A stretch of DNA of 64,000 nucleotides. It comes from Stenotrophomonas sp. 24(2023) (lineage in GTDB: Bacteria > Pseudomonadota > Gammaproteobacteria > Xanthomonadales > Xanthomonadaceae). Shown here in pieces: positions 43,837-54,330 of the stretch. Made by a program: the position numbers and the translations under genes. The stretch's first letter is position 1; the number at the start of each line of letters is the position of its first letter. The notes beneath the pieces were generated by a model. The model searched no databases and was not told the DNA's origin. It saw only the letters and a program-made list of their open reading frames with translations. The stretch spans positions 62,001-126,000 of the forward strand of contig NZ_CP133160.1 of NCBI RefSeq assembly GCF_030913365.1, written 5' to 3'.

Positions 43837-43882
43837 TTATCCACAAAGTTGCTCACTCGTAATCCACACCCCCTGTGGACAA
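43837..43882. promoter_or_regulatory. Cluster of three DnaA-box-like sequences
   Basis: TTATCCACA at 43837-43845 is a perfect consensus DnaA box. TAATCCACA at 43860-43868 and TGTGGACAA at 43874-43882 (TTGTCCACA on the minus strand) differ by one base each. The three lie within 46 bases in the gap between divergent pssA and the methyltransferase. They may regulate one of those genes or titrate DnaA. I see no AT-rich unwinding region, so this is probably not a replication origin. Confidence 0.6.
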
Positions 43883-43968
43883 CCTCGTCGCACGGACTGC
43901 GACGCTGGTGATTTGCTCATCACGACGTCGAGGGGTTTCCCTACTTCCCAAGGAACCCGGCGAGGGCT

Positions 43969-44682
43969 ATGGTCGTCGGCGGACCCGCCGCCGCCACGTC
44001 CGTTCGCACCCGCCGCTCGGATGAGAGAACGCCCCTGGACGCCGCAGACCTGGCCGCGCAACTGCGGCTGCCCCACGGCCCGGCCGCTCGGGCCATCGCC
44101 GAATCGATGAACCGCAGCAACGGCGCGCTCAACCATGCGGCCAACCGCCTGCTCGCGGTCGGCGCCGGTGAACAGGTCCTGGAAATCGGGCCGGGCAATG
44201 CTGCCTTCGTCGCCGACCTGCTGCAGGCACCCGGCAGCCGCTACCTGGGCATCGAACTCTCCCCGGCGATGGTCGAGGCCGGCACTGCGCAGCTGGCAGC
44301 ACGCGGGCTGGGTACGCGCGCGCAGCTGCAGTTGGGCGATGTACATGCACTGGACCTGGCCGACGCGCGCATCGACGCTGCCCTGGCGGTGAACCTGCTG
44401 TATTTCTGGCCCACCCTGTCCATCCCCCTGGCCGAGCTGGCGCGCGTGCTGCGCCCGGGCGGGCGGCTGTGCGTGGCCTTCGGCGATGCCGGCTTCATGC
44501 GCACCCTGCCCTTCACCGCACAGGGATTCCACCTGCACAGCCTGGCCGACGTCGATCTTGGCCTGCGTAGCGCCGGGTTCGCCGTGACCGGCTGGCGCGC
44601 CCACCGCGAGCAAGGTCCCGGCAATGATGGCCGCACGGTGGAGAAGCTGTTCCACCTGCTGCTGGCACGCCGGTTGCGGTGA
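43969..44682 (+). CDS. Class I SAM-dependent methyltransferase
   Basis: The protein has 237 residues from ATG 43969, with GAGG upstream. The SAM-binding motif I is VLEIGPGNAAFVADLL, followed by acidic loop YLGIELSPAM and motif post-I/II AALAVNLLYFWP, then LARVLRPGGRLCVAF. The fold is the UbiE/Methyltransf_11 type, acting probably on a small molecule; the substrate cannot be inferred. The gene is divergent from pssA and downstream of the DnaA-box cluster. The N-terminal 45 residues are probably disordered or may mean the true start is further in. Confidence 0.85.
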   Translation: MVVGGPAAATSVRTRRSDERTPLDAADLAAQLRLPHGPAARAIAESMNRSNGALNHAANRLLAVGAGEQVLEIGPGNAAFVADLLQAPGSRYLGIELSPAMVEAGTAQLAARGLGTRAQLQLGDVHALDLADARIDAALAVNLLYFWPTLSIPLAELARVLRPGGRLCVAFGDAGFMRTLPFTAQGFHLHSLADVDLGLRSAGFAVTGWRAHREQGPGNDGRTVEKLFHLLLARRLR

Positions 44683-44745
44683 GCGGCGGTAACTGCGCGG
44701 CCACCCGACGACGGGCCCCGGCGGTCTGGCGGTCACCCGCCAGCC

Positions 44746-46125
44746 CTACCCCTCCAGCCCGGCCCCGGCGCGCCAGGAGCGGAAGTACAGGCCCTGCACA
44801 CCCACCACCGCCACCAGCCCCAGCGGCCATGCCCACCACAGGCCCGGCAGGCCGTGGTGCTGCTGCAGCCACGCGGCCAGCGGCAGCTCCACCGCAACGA
44901 TGGCCCCTACGCCCACCAGCGCCGGCACCACCACGGCACCGCTGCCGCGCATCACCCCCACCAGCACCGCACTTACGCCCATCGCCAGCACGCCCCAGGC
45001 AACCGTATGCAGCTGCGATACGGCCAGCAGGCGCACATCCGCATCGTCCAGGAACAGGCGCAGCAGTACCGGTGCCAGCAGGTAGACCGCGGCCACGACC
45101 GCCCCAAGCAGGGCCAGGCCCAGCGCGATGCCCGTGCCCGCGATGCTGGGCAGCTGCGCGCGGCGCCCGCCGCCCATGGCCTGTGCGGCAAGAATGGTGG
45201 CCGTGATGCCCAGCGACATCGCCGGCAGCTGCACCCAGCCCATGACCTGGTTGACCGCACCATAGGCCGCCGTGGCCTGCACACCGTGCCGGTTGATCCA
45301 GCCCAGCAGGAGGATTTCCGCCAGCGCCAACGCCAGCATCTGCAGCGTGGAGGGCACGCCGATGCGCAGCATCGAACGCAGCACCGTGCCGTCGAAGCGG
45401 ATCGCGCGCAGCAGGTGGCGATCCGGCGCCAGCGGGTGCGCGCGGCGATGCCAGCGCCCTACCAGCCAACCCAGTGCTACCGCCGTGGCGATCGCCGCCG
45501 ATGCAGCGGCGCCGGCCACGCCCAGCCGGGGCAGCCCCAACCAGCCATCGATCAGCGCCGGCGTGCACAGCAGGCCCAGCACGGTAGCCACCAGCAGCGC
45601 GTGCAGCGGCGACAGCGCGTCGCCCACCGCGCGACTGACCGAAGCAGCCAGCCACAACAGGAAGAAAACAGGTGCGGCCAGCAGCAGCACGCGCGCATAA
45701 CCCACCGCATCGGCCAGCACCGGCGCCGGCGTCCCCAGCGCCGACAGCAGCTGCGGGGCCAGCAGGCCACCGCCCAGCATCACCAGCAGTGACAGCGACA
45801 GCACCAGTGCGATGGCGGTGCCGAACACGGTGCGCGCCTGCTCCGGCCGGCCGCCCCCCCACGCCTGCCCGACCAGCACCGTGGCCCCGGTGGCCAAGCC
45901 CATGACCAGTGCCAGCAGCAGGAAGAACACCGGGAAGAACGCCGCAGCGGCAGCCACGGCAGCGGTGCCGATCATGTGCCCCAGGAAGACGTTGTCCAGG
46001 GTGCCGGCTGCCAGCTGCAGCGCGTTGGTCAGGGTCATCGGCAGCAGCAGCGCGAGGTAGCTGCGCCAGGGTGGCAGGGGCGCAGGTACGGCCACAGCGG
46101 GCCGGACAGGAGAAGAGGAAGACAT
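44746..46125 (-). CDS. MATE family efflux transporter
   Basis: The protein has 459 residues from ATG 46125, placed after AAGGAA. It has about 12 membrane segments in two bundles. MATE signatures include LLPMTLTNALQLAAGTLDNVFLG, ALVMGLATGATVLVGQAWGG, MLRIGVPSTLQMLALALAEI and the second-half VNQVMGWVQLPAMSLGI. These pumps exchange cations (Na+ or H+) for drugs or toxic metabolites. It is the last gene of a probable three-gene operon behind the DUF2239 and DUF1330-like genes, so the paired palindromes at 47316-47356 may control its level. A 7-bp hairpin (CTGGCGG/CCGCCAG) lies at its end. Confidence 0.9.
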   Translation of the reverse strand: MSSSSPVRPAVAVPAPLPPWRSYLALLLPMTLTNALQLAAGTLDNVFLGHMIGTAAVAAAAAFFPVFFLLLALVMGLATGATVLVGQAWGGGRPEQARTVFGTAIALVLSLSLLVMLGGGLLAPQLLSALGTPAPVLADAVGYARVLLLAAPVFFLLWLAASVSRAVGDALSPLHALLVATVLGLLCTPALIDGWLGLPRLGVAGAAASAAIATAVALGWLVGRWHRRAHPLAPDRHLLRAIRFDGTVLRSMLRIGVPSTLQMLALALAEILLLGWINRHGVQATAAYGAVNQVMGWVQLPAMSLGITATILAAQAMGGGRRAQLPSIAGTGIALGLALLGAVVAAVYLLAPVLLRLFLDDADVRLLAVSQLHTVAWGVLAMGVSAVLVGVMRGSGAVVVPALVGVGAIVAVELPLAAWLQQHHGLPGLWWAWPLGLVAVVGVQGLYFRSWRAGAGLEG

Positions 46126-46209
46126 GCAGGTTCCTTCAGGCAAGCGCTTCCCTGCCCGGTGCGCACACGCCCAGGAAGGAAGCCACAGGGAGGGGGCCGA
46201 AGCCCCGGA

Positions 46210-46650
46210 TCAGGGAATGGGCAGCGGCAGCGCCGACAACGGCAGCAGGCGCGAATCGGCCAGGGCCGCCGTGCGATGGCCCAGCCCGGCCAGGTAGGGG
46301 CCATGCTGGGCGAAGGCCATGAACGCCTCGACGCTGTGCTGGCGGATCAGCAGCGCCTGGTGCCAGTGTTCGTCCTGCGGACCGATCAGCCACGGGCCGG
46401 CCTCGGCCAGCAGCAGCATCTCGCCGCCGGAGGCCTGCAGGAACGGCAGGGTGTGCTGCACGTAACGCTCGAACGCCTGCGCGCCGCTGATCGGCGTCGC
46501 CGGGGCCAGCTGCGGGTCGGCGCGGTAATCGGCCAGGTCACGGAAGCGCAGCAGGTTCAGCATCACCACCGGGCCCTGCAGGCCCCGGCGCATGAACGCA
46601 GCACCCGAGTGCTGGGTCGGCTGCAGGTAAGCAAGCATCGGCTCAGTCAT
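46210..46650 (-). CDS. DUF1330/ABM-like small protein
   Basis: The protein has 146 residues from ATG 46650, placed after GAGGTG and overlapping the DUF2239 gene by 8 bases. The body shows a dimeric ferredoxin-like pattern: GPVVMLNLLRFRDLADYRAD, GAQAFERYVQHTLPFLQASGG, EMLLLAEAGPWLIGPQDEHW and AFMAFAQHGPYLAGLGHRTA. 'VVMLNLLRFR' followed by 'Y' and 'F' pairs is typical of DUF1330/EthD-type proteins. The biological role is unknown. It is coupled to DUF2239 and precedes the MATE pump gene. Confidence 0.75.
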   Translation of the reverse strand: MTEPMLAYLQPTQHSGAAFMRRGLQGPVVMLNLLRFRDLADYRADPQLAPATPISGAQAFERYVQHTLPFLQASGGEMLLLAEAGPWLIGPQDEHWHQALLIRQHSVEAFMAFAQHGPYLAGLGHRTAALADSRLLPLSALPLPIP

Positions 46651-47284
46651 GGCCCACCTCCGCAGCGCCCTCAAAGGCCAGCAGCAGCGCGTGCGCCCGC
46701 ACATCGCCCGGCCACCCGGCCAGCAGGGCTTCCAGGCGGGCACGGTCATGCGCGAACAGGGCGCGCAGCGCGTCTTCAAACCCCGGCAGGTCACCGGCGA
46801 TGGTCTGCAGGAACTGGTAGGCACGCTCGGCGTGGCGGCGCCGGCGGTCCTTGTCCGCGCCAGCACGGCTGGCCTGTTCCACCAGCCGGCGCAGCACCAC
46901 CGAGGCGCCACCGGGCTGTTCGGCCAGCCACGCCCAGTGGCGTGGCAGCAGGGTTACCTCGCGGGCGACCACGCCCAGTTTCGGGCGGCCGCGGCCCCGC
47001 GGCGCCGCTTCGGCCCCCTCGTCGGCCACGGCCGCAGCGTCCCCGCCGGCCTCGGCCTGCGCCGGCGGAAAAGCCTTAGCCACGCGCGCCCGCAGCTGCG
47101 CCTCGCTGCCACGGGTATCGAAATCGCGGGTCTGGCCGGTGGCGTTGTCGAACACCAGCAGCGGGCCGGCCGCATCGGCAGCACGCCGCTGCCTGAGTGC
47201 CAGCGCGACCACTACCGGCGGACCGGAGGCGACATGGGTGTGGCCATCGAAGCAGCTGAAGGCCGGAACGGAGGAACGGGACAT
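46643..47284 (-). CDS. DUF2239 family protein
   Basis: The protein has 213 residues from ATG 47284. Family blocks are visible: FSCFDGHTHVASGPPVVVAL near the start, LLVFDNATGQTRDFDTRGSE, the GRGRPKLGVVAREVTLLPRHWAWL block, RRLVEQASRAGADKDRRRRH and YQFLQTIAGDLPGFEDALRALF. 'GRGRPKLGVVAREVTLLPRHW' recalls the start of a helix-turn-helix, and DUF2239 proteins are sometimes considered DNA-binding; this is unproven. It is the first gene of the operon with the DUF1330-like and MATE genes, and its promoter region carries two near-identical palindromes. Confidence 0.85.
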   Translation of the reverse strand: MSRSSVPAFSCFDGHTHVASGPPVVVALALRQRRAADAAGPLLVFDNATGQTRDFDTRGSEAQLRARVAKAFPPAQAEAGGDAAAVADEGAEAAPRGRGRPKLGVVAREVTLLPRHWAWLAEQPGGASVVLRRLVEQASRAGADKDRRRRHAERAYQFLQTIAGDLPGFEDALRALFAHDRARLEALLAGWPGDVRAHALLLAFEGAAEVGHD

Positions 47285-47315
47285 GACGGCGCCACGCAGG
47301 GAAGATGCGCCATTA

Positions 47316-47356
47316 TTGCCCGGGTAAATTATGGTCGTCAATATTACCCGGGTAAT
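47316..47356 (-). promoter_or_regulatory. Paired palindromic operator and promoter of the DUF2239 operon
   Basis: ATTACCCGGGTAAT (47343-47356) is a perfect palindrome and TTGCCCGGGTAA (47316-47327) is the same core with one change; their centres are 28 bases apart. On the minus strand TTGACG lies between them and an AATAAT -10 follows the second, so the inner palindrome sits in the promoter spacer. This is the layout of a repressor with two operator sites such as TetR or MarR types. Confidence 0.65.
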
Positions 47357-47382
47357 TAATGGCCCGCGCCGCAGCGGCCCGG

Positions 47383-47871
47383 TTACAGCCGGCTGTAGGA
47401 CCAGCTCTGCATCCGTCCATCCCGGTAGGGCATCACGCCATGGAACGGGCGCGGGTCCTGATCGAACACCAGCGGCAGGAAGTTGCGGTCGCCCTCCCAC
47501 ATCGGCAGGGCATCAAGCTTGTCCAGATCGACCCATTCCAGCGTGCCTTCATGGTTGCCGCCATGCGGCGTGCCCTCGAAGGCATCGATGACGAACACGA
47601 AACCGAACCAGTCCTCGCCCTGCTTGCCGAAGCCCGGCCAGCTGAGGGTGCCGCGCAGGCGCATGGCGGTGCAGTCGATGCCCGCCTCTTCGGCGATCTC
47701 GCGGCGCATGCCGGCGGCCACGTCCTCGTCCGCTTCGATCTTGCCACCCAGGCCGTTGTACTTGCCCAGGTGGTGGTCACCGGGGCGCGTGTTGCGGTGG
47801 ATCATCAGTACCTGTCGGCCATCCGGCGACAGCACGTAGCCCAGGGTGGCCACGATCGGGGTATACGGCAT
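47383..47871 (-). CDS. Nudix hydrolase, MutT-like
   Basis: The protein has 162 residues. The Nudix box is complete: GGKIEADEDVAAGMRREIAEEAGI (G-x5-E-x7-REU-x-EE-x-GU). It begins with TPIVATLGYVLSPDGRQVLMI and contains HLGKYNGLGGKIE, which resembles 8-oxo-dGTP/8-oxo-GTP diphosphatases and the YvcI/NUDT1 style rather than the ADP-ribose type. The metal-binding glutamates are present. It would hydrolyse an oxidised nucleotide or similar nucleoside diphosphate derivative. It is separated from the neighbours by short gaps on the same strand. Confidence 0.9.
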   Translation of the reverse strand: MPYTPIVATLGYVLSPDGRQVLMIHRNTRPGDHHLGKYNGLGGKIEADEDVAAGMRREIAEEAGIDCTAMRLRGTLSWPGFGKQGEDWFGFVFVIDAFEGTPHGGNHEGTLEWVDLDKLDALPMWEGDRNFLPLVFDQDPRPFHGVMPYRDGRMQSWSYSRL

Positions 47872-47913
47872 GCGGCGGTGTCCAGCAGTGGATCAGCCGG
47901 TGATTATGGCCGA

Positions 47914-48429
47914 TCAGCGCACCAGCGACAGGCGGCGGTCGGCGTTGACCGCGGCGGCCGGGGCATGCGGGTCGCGCGACAGGGTGGCCACGCCGTGACC
48001 GCGCTCGGCCAGGTATTCCAGCCATTTGCCGAGGAAGGTGTTCATCCGCATGCGGTGGCTGATCAGCTCGGCCGGCGGCGGGTACAGGCCCATGGTGTCC
48101 TGCCAGCGACGGCCGACATAGCAGTGCGTGGTCTCGGCCTGGCGGGCATCGCGGTACAGGCGCACATAGGCCGAGGGGTCGGGCTGGCCGGTGACCGGGT
48201 CGCACAGGTCATAGGTCAGGCGCAGCTCCACGGTATAGGCATGGCATTCGATCACGTCCAGGCGGACATCCAGGCCATCGCCCACCGAGGACAGGTAGCT
48301 GCCCGGGGCCAGCTCGGCCGGGGCGAACAGCCGAACCAGGTGGCGGTAGTTCTCCGCGTACAGGCCCATGAGCCAGCTCAGCCGGCTCAGGCGGGGGATG
48401 CGTTCGATGCGGGGACGAGCGTGTGCCAT
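47914..48429 (-). CDS. DUF1249 family protein
   Basis: The protein has 171 residues. The family pattern is clear: [21 protein letters not shown] at the start, then [42 protein letters not shown] and [23 protein letters not shown]1249 (YqiB-like) is found beside nudF and cpdA in enterobacteria; here it lies upstream of a Nudix gene on the same strand, which may preserve that association. The molecular function is unknown. Confidence 0.9.
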   Translation of the reverse strand: MAHARPRIERIPRLSRLSWLMGLYAENYRHLVRLFAPAELAPGSYLSSVGDGLDVRLDVIECHAYTVELRLTYDLCDPVTGQPDPSAYVRLYRDARQAETTHCYVGRRWQDTMGLYPPPAELISHRMRMNTFLGKWLEYLAERGHGVATLSRDPHAPAAAVNADRRLSLVR

Positions 48430-48616
48430 GGCGGTGATCCTACACGGCCTTTGTGCGCCGCGGCAGCTTGTGGCCGCGCGCCGTTCGGCGGAAGATCACG
48501 GTTCGTCCCGTATAATTGCGGGCACATGGCAGCCCTGCCCGATGCAGGCCCCGGCGGTTGCCGATCCCCCTCCGCCGACCGGGCGGGCCCCTCCCCCGCG
48601 CCTGGTTACGCCGCGC

Positions 48617-49438
48617 TCAGTACAGCTCGCGGCGCAGGCCCAGAGTGGCCAGCACCTTGCTGGAAATCTCCTCGATCGAGGTATGCGTGGTGCTCAGCGT
48701 CGGGATGCGCTCGGCCTGGAACATGCGCTCGGCGGCGGCCACTTCGCGGCGGCAGGTGTCCAGGTTGGCGTAGCGCGAATTCGGGCGGCGCTCCTGGCGG
48801 ATCTGCTGCAGGCGGTCCGGGTCGATGGTCAGGCCGAACAGCTTGCGTCGGTAGCTGCGCAGGCGCGGCGGCAGGCGGTCGCTTTCCAGGTCCTCGTCGG
48901 TCAGCGGGTAGTTGGCCGCGCTCACCCCGTAATGCAGGGCCAGGTAGATGCAGGTCGGGGTCTTGCCCGCGCGCGACACCGCCACCAGGATCACATCGGC
49001 ATCGTCGTAGTTCACCGCGATGCCGTCGTCATGGGTCAGCGCGAAGTTCATCGCGTTGATGCGCCGGTGGTAGGTCTCGAAATCGACCATGCCGTGGGCC
49101 TGGCCGACCCGGGCCAGGCGCGGGCTGGACAGCTCGCGCTCCAGCGGCTCGATGAACGGGGCGAACACGTCCAGCATCAATGCCCCGCTTTCGGCCAGGA
49201 TCACGCTCAGGCCCTGATCCACGCAGGAGTTCACCACGATCGGCCGGACCTGGTAGCGCTCCCCCGCCGCCTGGATGCGGACACAGGCTTCACGCGCCTT
49301 TTCCGGATCGTCGATGAACGACATGCGGTCGGTAATGAAGCTGAACCCGGTGAACTGGGTGAGCAGGCTATGCCCAATGGTTTCAGCGGTGATACCGGTT
49401 CCATCGGAAACATAGAACACCGGGCGGATGGTCGACAT
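48617..49438 (-). CDS. ppsR: PEP synthetase regulatory protein (kinase/pyrophosphorylase)
   Basis: PpsR inactivates PEP synthase by phosphorylating a threonine from ADP and reactivates it by Pi-dependent dephosphorylation. The 273-residue protein has the DUF299 signature: [20 protein letters not shown] at the N terminus, DYRINAMNF-like helix ([19 protein letters not shown]), the P-loop-like [16 protein letters not shown], and [19 protein letters not shown] near the end. It is divergent from ppsA, the gene of its target, which is the usual arrangement. Confidence 0.95.
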   Translation of the reverse strand: MSTIRPVFYVSDGTGITAETIGHSLLTQFTGFSFITDRMSFIDDPEKAREACVRIQAAGERYQVRPIVVNSCVDQGLSVILAESGALMLDVFAPFIEPLERELSSPRLARVGQAHGMVDFETYHRRINAMNFALTHDDGIAVNYDDADVILVAVSRAGKTPTCIYLALHYGVSAANYPLTDEDLESDRLPPRLRSYRRKLFGLTIDPDRLQQIRQERRPNSRYANLDTCRREVAAAERMFQAERIPTLSTTHTSIEEISSKVLATLGLRRELY

Positions 49439-49477
49439 GCGCGCTTTTACCCCGTACGAAGCCTAAAAAGCCCGCCA

Positions 49478-49491
49478 GCACAAGCTTGTGC
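49478..49491. promoter_or_regulatory. Palindrome in the ppsR-ppsA intergenic region
   Basis: GCACAAGCTTGTGC is a perfect 14-bp palindrome between the divergent starts, extended by CCCGC on the left and GGGTGG on the right. It is a candidate operator or 5'-leader hairpin for ppsA or ppsR. Confidence 0.45.
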
Positions 49492-49582
49492 GGGTGGTGG
49501 TCTGCCCGGCATCATAGCGGCTTCTTCCTACGGACGCGGCCATTCAGCCCGCCTCGGGCGATGGCCAAACGGAGCATCGCGC

Positions 49583-51961
<2,379 letters not shown>

Positions 51962-52017
51962 CACGTGGCAGGCTGACGCGGTGTTCATCACCGCGTCCCT
52001 ACACTGCGGCAGCACGC

Positions 52018-52046
52018 AAGCCCCGCTCTGCGGGGCTTCGTGTTTT
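52018..52046 (+). terminator. Terminator after ppsA
   Basis: The 9-bp stem AAGCCCCGC/GCGGGGCTT with a three-base loop is followed by CGTGTTTT. It closes ppsA transcription 57 bases after the stop. Confidence 0.85.
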
Positions 52047-52089
52047 CTGGCGTGCACCGCGCCACACGAACCGCCGTAGAGGAGCCTGC

Positions 52090-52974
52090 ATGATCGCTGT
52101 CACCGCCCCCGCCACTTCCTGGTTCCGCTCGCTGGATTGGCAGCGCCTGTTTGAAACCTATGGCGTGCCCCTGCTGGCCGCCATCGTCGTGCTGCTCATC
52201 GGCCTGTGGGTGGCGCGCCGCCTGTCCAATGCGATGCCACGTGCCACCGCGCGCATGGGCGTGGACCCGATGCTGGGCAGCTTCCTGCGCAACGTGGTGT
52301 ATGCCGCCTCGCTGGTGATCGTCGTCGTGCTGGCCATCGGCACGCTCGGGGTGCAGATCACCCCGCTGCTGGCCGTGCTTGGCACCGCCGGCCTGGCCGT
52401 GGGCCTGGCCCTGAAGGATTCGCTGTCCAACATCGCCTCCGGCGTGATGCTGGTGACGCTGCGCCCGTTCCGCGTGGGCGATGTGGTGACCGTGGCCGGA
52501 CAGACCGGCACCGTGCGCGAAGTGCGCATCTTCCAGACCGTCATCACCGGCGCGGACAATCAGCACACCACCATTCCCAACACGCTGATCACCGCCGCAC
52601 CGATCATCAACCTCACCGCCGAACCCACCCGCCGTGTCGAACTGGTGGTGGGCATCGGCTATGAAGACAACATCCAGCTGGCCCGCGACACCGCGCTGGC
52701 GCTGATGAAGGCCGACCCGCGCGTGCTGCAGACCCCGGCCCCGGACGTGGTCGTGTACGAACTGGGCGCGCATGCCATCAACCTCGGCATCCGCTGCTAC
52801 GTGAAGTCGGCCGACTGGTTCGGCACCAAGGTCACGCTGCTGGAACAGCTGAAGCTGGGCTACGACAAGGCCGGCATCAACATCCCTTACCCGCAGCAGG
52901 ACATGCACCTGTACCTGCACGGCAAGGATGGCGGCGTGATCGAGGCCGACGCGCTGGTGCGCGACAGGCCCTGA
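52090..52974 (+). CDS. MscS-type small-conductance mechanosensitive channel
   Basis: The protein has 294 residues from ATG 52090, placed after AGAGGAG. It has three N-terminal membrane segments; TM3 is GVQITPLLAVLGTAGLAVGLALKDSLSNIASGVML with the Gly/Ala packing pattern and the LKDSLSNIASG gating hinge. The cytosolic domain begins LRPFRVGDVVTVAGQTGTVREVRIF and ends near NIPYPQQDMHLYLHG, all typical of MscS. It would open under membrane tension to release solutes during osmotic downshock. It is a single-gene unit between ppsA's terminator and a GTAG-type repeat. Confidence 0.95.
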   Translation: MIAVTAPATSWFRSLDWQRLFETYGVPLLAAIVVLLIGLWVARRLSNAMPRATARMGVDPMLGSFLRNVVYAASLVIVVVLAIGTLGVQITPLLAVLGTAGLAVGLALKDSLSNIASGVMLVTLRPFRVGDVVTVAGQTGTVREVRIFQTVITGADNQHTTIPNTLITAAPIINLTAEPTRRVELVVGIGYEDNIQLARDTALALMKADPRVLQTPAPDVVVYELGAHAINLGIRCYVKSADWFGTKVTLLEQLKLGYDKAGINIPYPQQDMHLYLHGKDGGVIEADALVRDRP

Positions 52975-52982
52975 CCATCGAG

Positions 52983-53011
52983 GTAGCGCCGGGCCATCCC
53001 ATCCCCGGCGC
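52983..53011. repeat. GTAG-type palindromic repeat between convergent genes
   Basis: GTAGCGCCGGGCC, seven bases, then CCCGGCGC forms an 8-bp hairpin with the GTAG head. It lies between the stops of mscS and the convergent OYE gene. A related element lies at 55258-55281. Confidence 0.7.
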
Positions 53012-53019
53012 AGGTGGCA

Positions 53020-54138
53020 TCAGGCCAGTGCGGCCGCTTCCAGCGCCGGGTAGTCGGTGTAACCCGCCGCCCCGCCGCCGAAATAGGTCGCACGGTCCGG
53101 CGCATTCAACGCCGCACCGCTGCGCAGGCGCTCGGGCAGGTCCGGGTTGGCGATGAACGGCCGGCCGAAACCGATCAGGTCGGCCCAGCCCTTGGCCAGC
53201 GCTTCCTCGGCACGCTCGACGCTGTACTTGCCGGCGTAGATCAGCGTGCCCGGGTAGACCAGCCGCAGCGCCTCCTTGAACGCCACCGGCATCACCGGCG
53301 CATCTTCCCAGTCGGCCTCGGCGATGTGCAGGTAGCCCACGCCCAGCTGGCCGAGCAGGTGGGCAGCGGCCAGGTAAGTCGCCTGCGGGGTATCGTCCAC
53401 GGCCCCCTGCAGCGTGGTCAGCGGCGCCAGGCGCACGCCCACGCGCTCGGCACCGGCCACCGCCACCACCGCCTGCACCACCTCGCGCAGGAAGCGCAGG
53501 CGGTTCTGCAGCGGGCCGCCGTAGCCATCGGTGCGCTGGTTGGCCTGCGAATCGATGAACTGGTTGATCAGGTAGCCATTGGCGCCGTGCAGTTCCACGC
53601 CATCGAAGCCGGCCGCCAGCGCGTTGCGCGTGGCCTGCGCGTAGTCGGCGACGATGCCCGGAATCTCATCTTCGCGCAGCGCGCGCGGGGCGGAGTGCTG
53701 GAGCATCTCGCCCACCCCGGCGGTCGGGCCGGCCCCGGTGGGATCGACGAAGACCTTCACGCCCTCGGCCACCAGCGCCGACGAGGACACCGGCGCGGCA
53801 TTGCCCGGCTGCAGCGCGACGTGCGAGACCCGGCCCACATGCCACAGCTGTGCGTAGATGCGGCCACCGGCGGCATGCACCGCATCGGTCACCTGGCGCC
53901 AGCCCGCCACCTGTTCGGGGCTGTGGATGCCCGGGGTCCAGGCATAGCCCTGCCCCTGCGGGCTGATCTGGGTGCCCTCGCTGACGATCAGGCCGGCCGA
54001 GGCGCGCTGGGCGTAGTACGTTGCGGCCTGCGCGGTGGCGACATTGCCTTCGGCCGCACGCGAGCGCGTCATCGGCGGCATCACGATGCGGTTCGGCAGC
54101 TGCAGCGCACCCAGGCGATAGGGGGTGAACAGTTTCAT
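53020..54138 (-). CDS. Old Yellow Enzyme family flavin oxidoreductase (NemA-like)
   Basis: These FMN enzymes reduce activated alkenes, nitro compounds and quinones with NAD(P)H. The protein has 372 residues from ATG 54138. Family blocks are LFTPYRLGALQLPNRIVMPP with the TRSRA turn, FDGVELHGANGYLINQFID (the His/Asn pair binding substrate), RTDGYGGPLQNRLRFLREVV, GKYSVERAEEALAKGWADLI, FGRPFIANPDLPERLR and the C-terminal YTDYPAL. NemA and PETN reductase share the last motif. A TetR-type regulator is normally adjacent to nemA, but none is present here. It may be relevant that Cif operons elsewhere carry an OYE gene (MorB). Confidence 0.92.
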   Translation of the reverse strand: MKLFTPYRLGALQLPNRIVMPPMTRSRAAEGNVATAQAATYYAQRASAGLIVSEGTQISPQGQGYAWTPGIHSPEQVAGWRQVTDAVHAAGGRIYAQLWHVGRVSHVALQPGNAAPVSSSALVAEGVKVFVDPTGAGPTAGVGEMLQHSAPRALREDEIPGIVADYAQATRNALAAGFDGVELHGANGYLINQFIDSQANQRTDGYGGPLQNRLRFLREVVQAVVAVAGAERVGVRLAPLTTLQGAVDDTPQATYLAAAHLLGQLGVGYLHIAEADWEDAPVMPVAFKEALRLVYPGTLIYAGKYSVERAEEALAKGWADLIGFGRPFIANPDLPERLRSGAALNAPDRATYFGGGAAGYTDYPALEAAALA

Positions 54139-54330
54139 GGCGGACAACCTTGCGGGGGGATGCCGGCAAGGATGGGGACCGCAGCAGCCAGGCAACAGGC
54201 ATGCCGGGGCAAAACAGTTGTGCATTCAAGGCAAGGATGACGACGACGGACAGCCGCCGACGCTCGTGCCGTCTCGCCACAACGCAGCATGCCCGGTGCG
54301 CCACGCCGCCACCGTCGCTCCCTGGCGGCG

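Noticed and set aside
43837..43882. A chromosomal replication origin
   Set aside because: Three DnaA boxes are present, but dnaA/dnaN are not nearby and no AT-rich unwinding region is visible.
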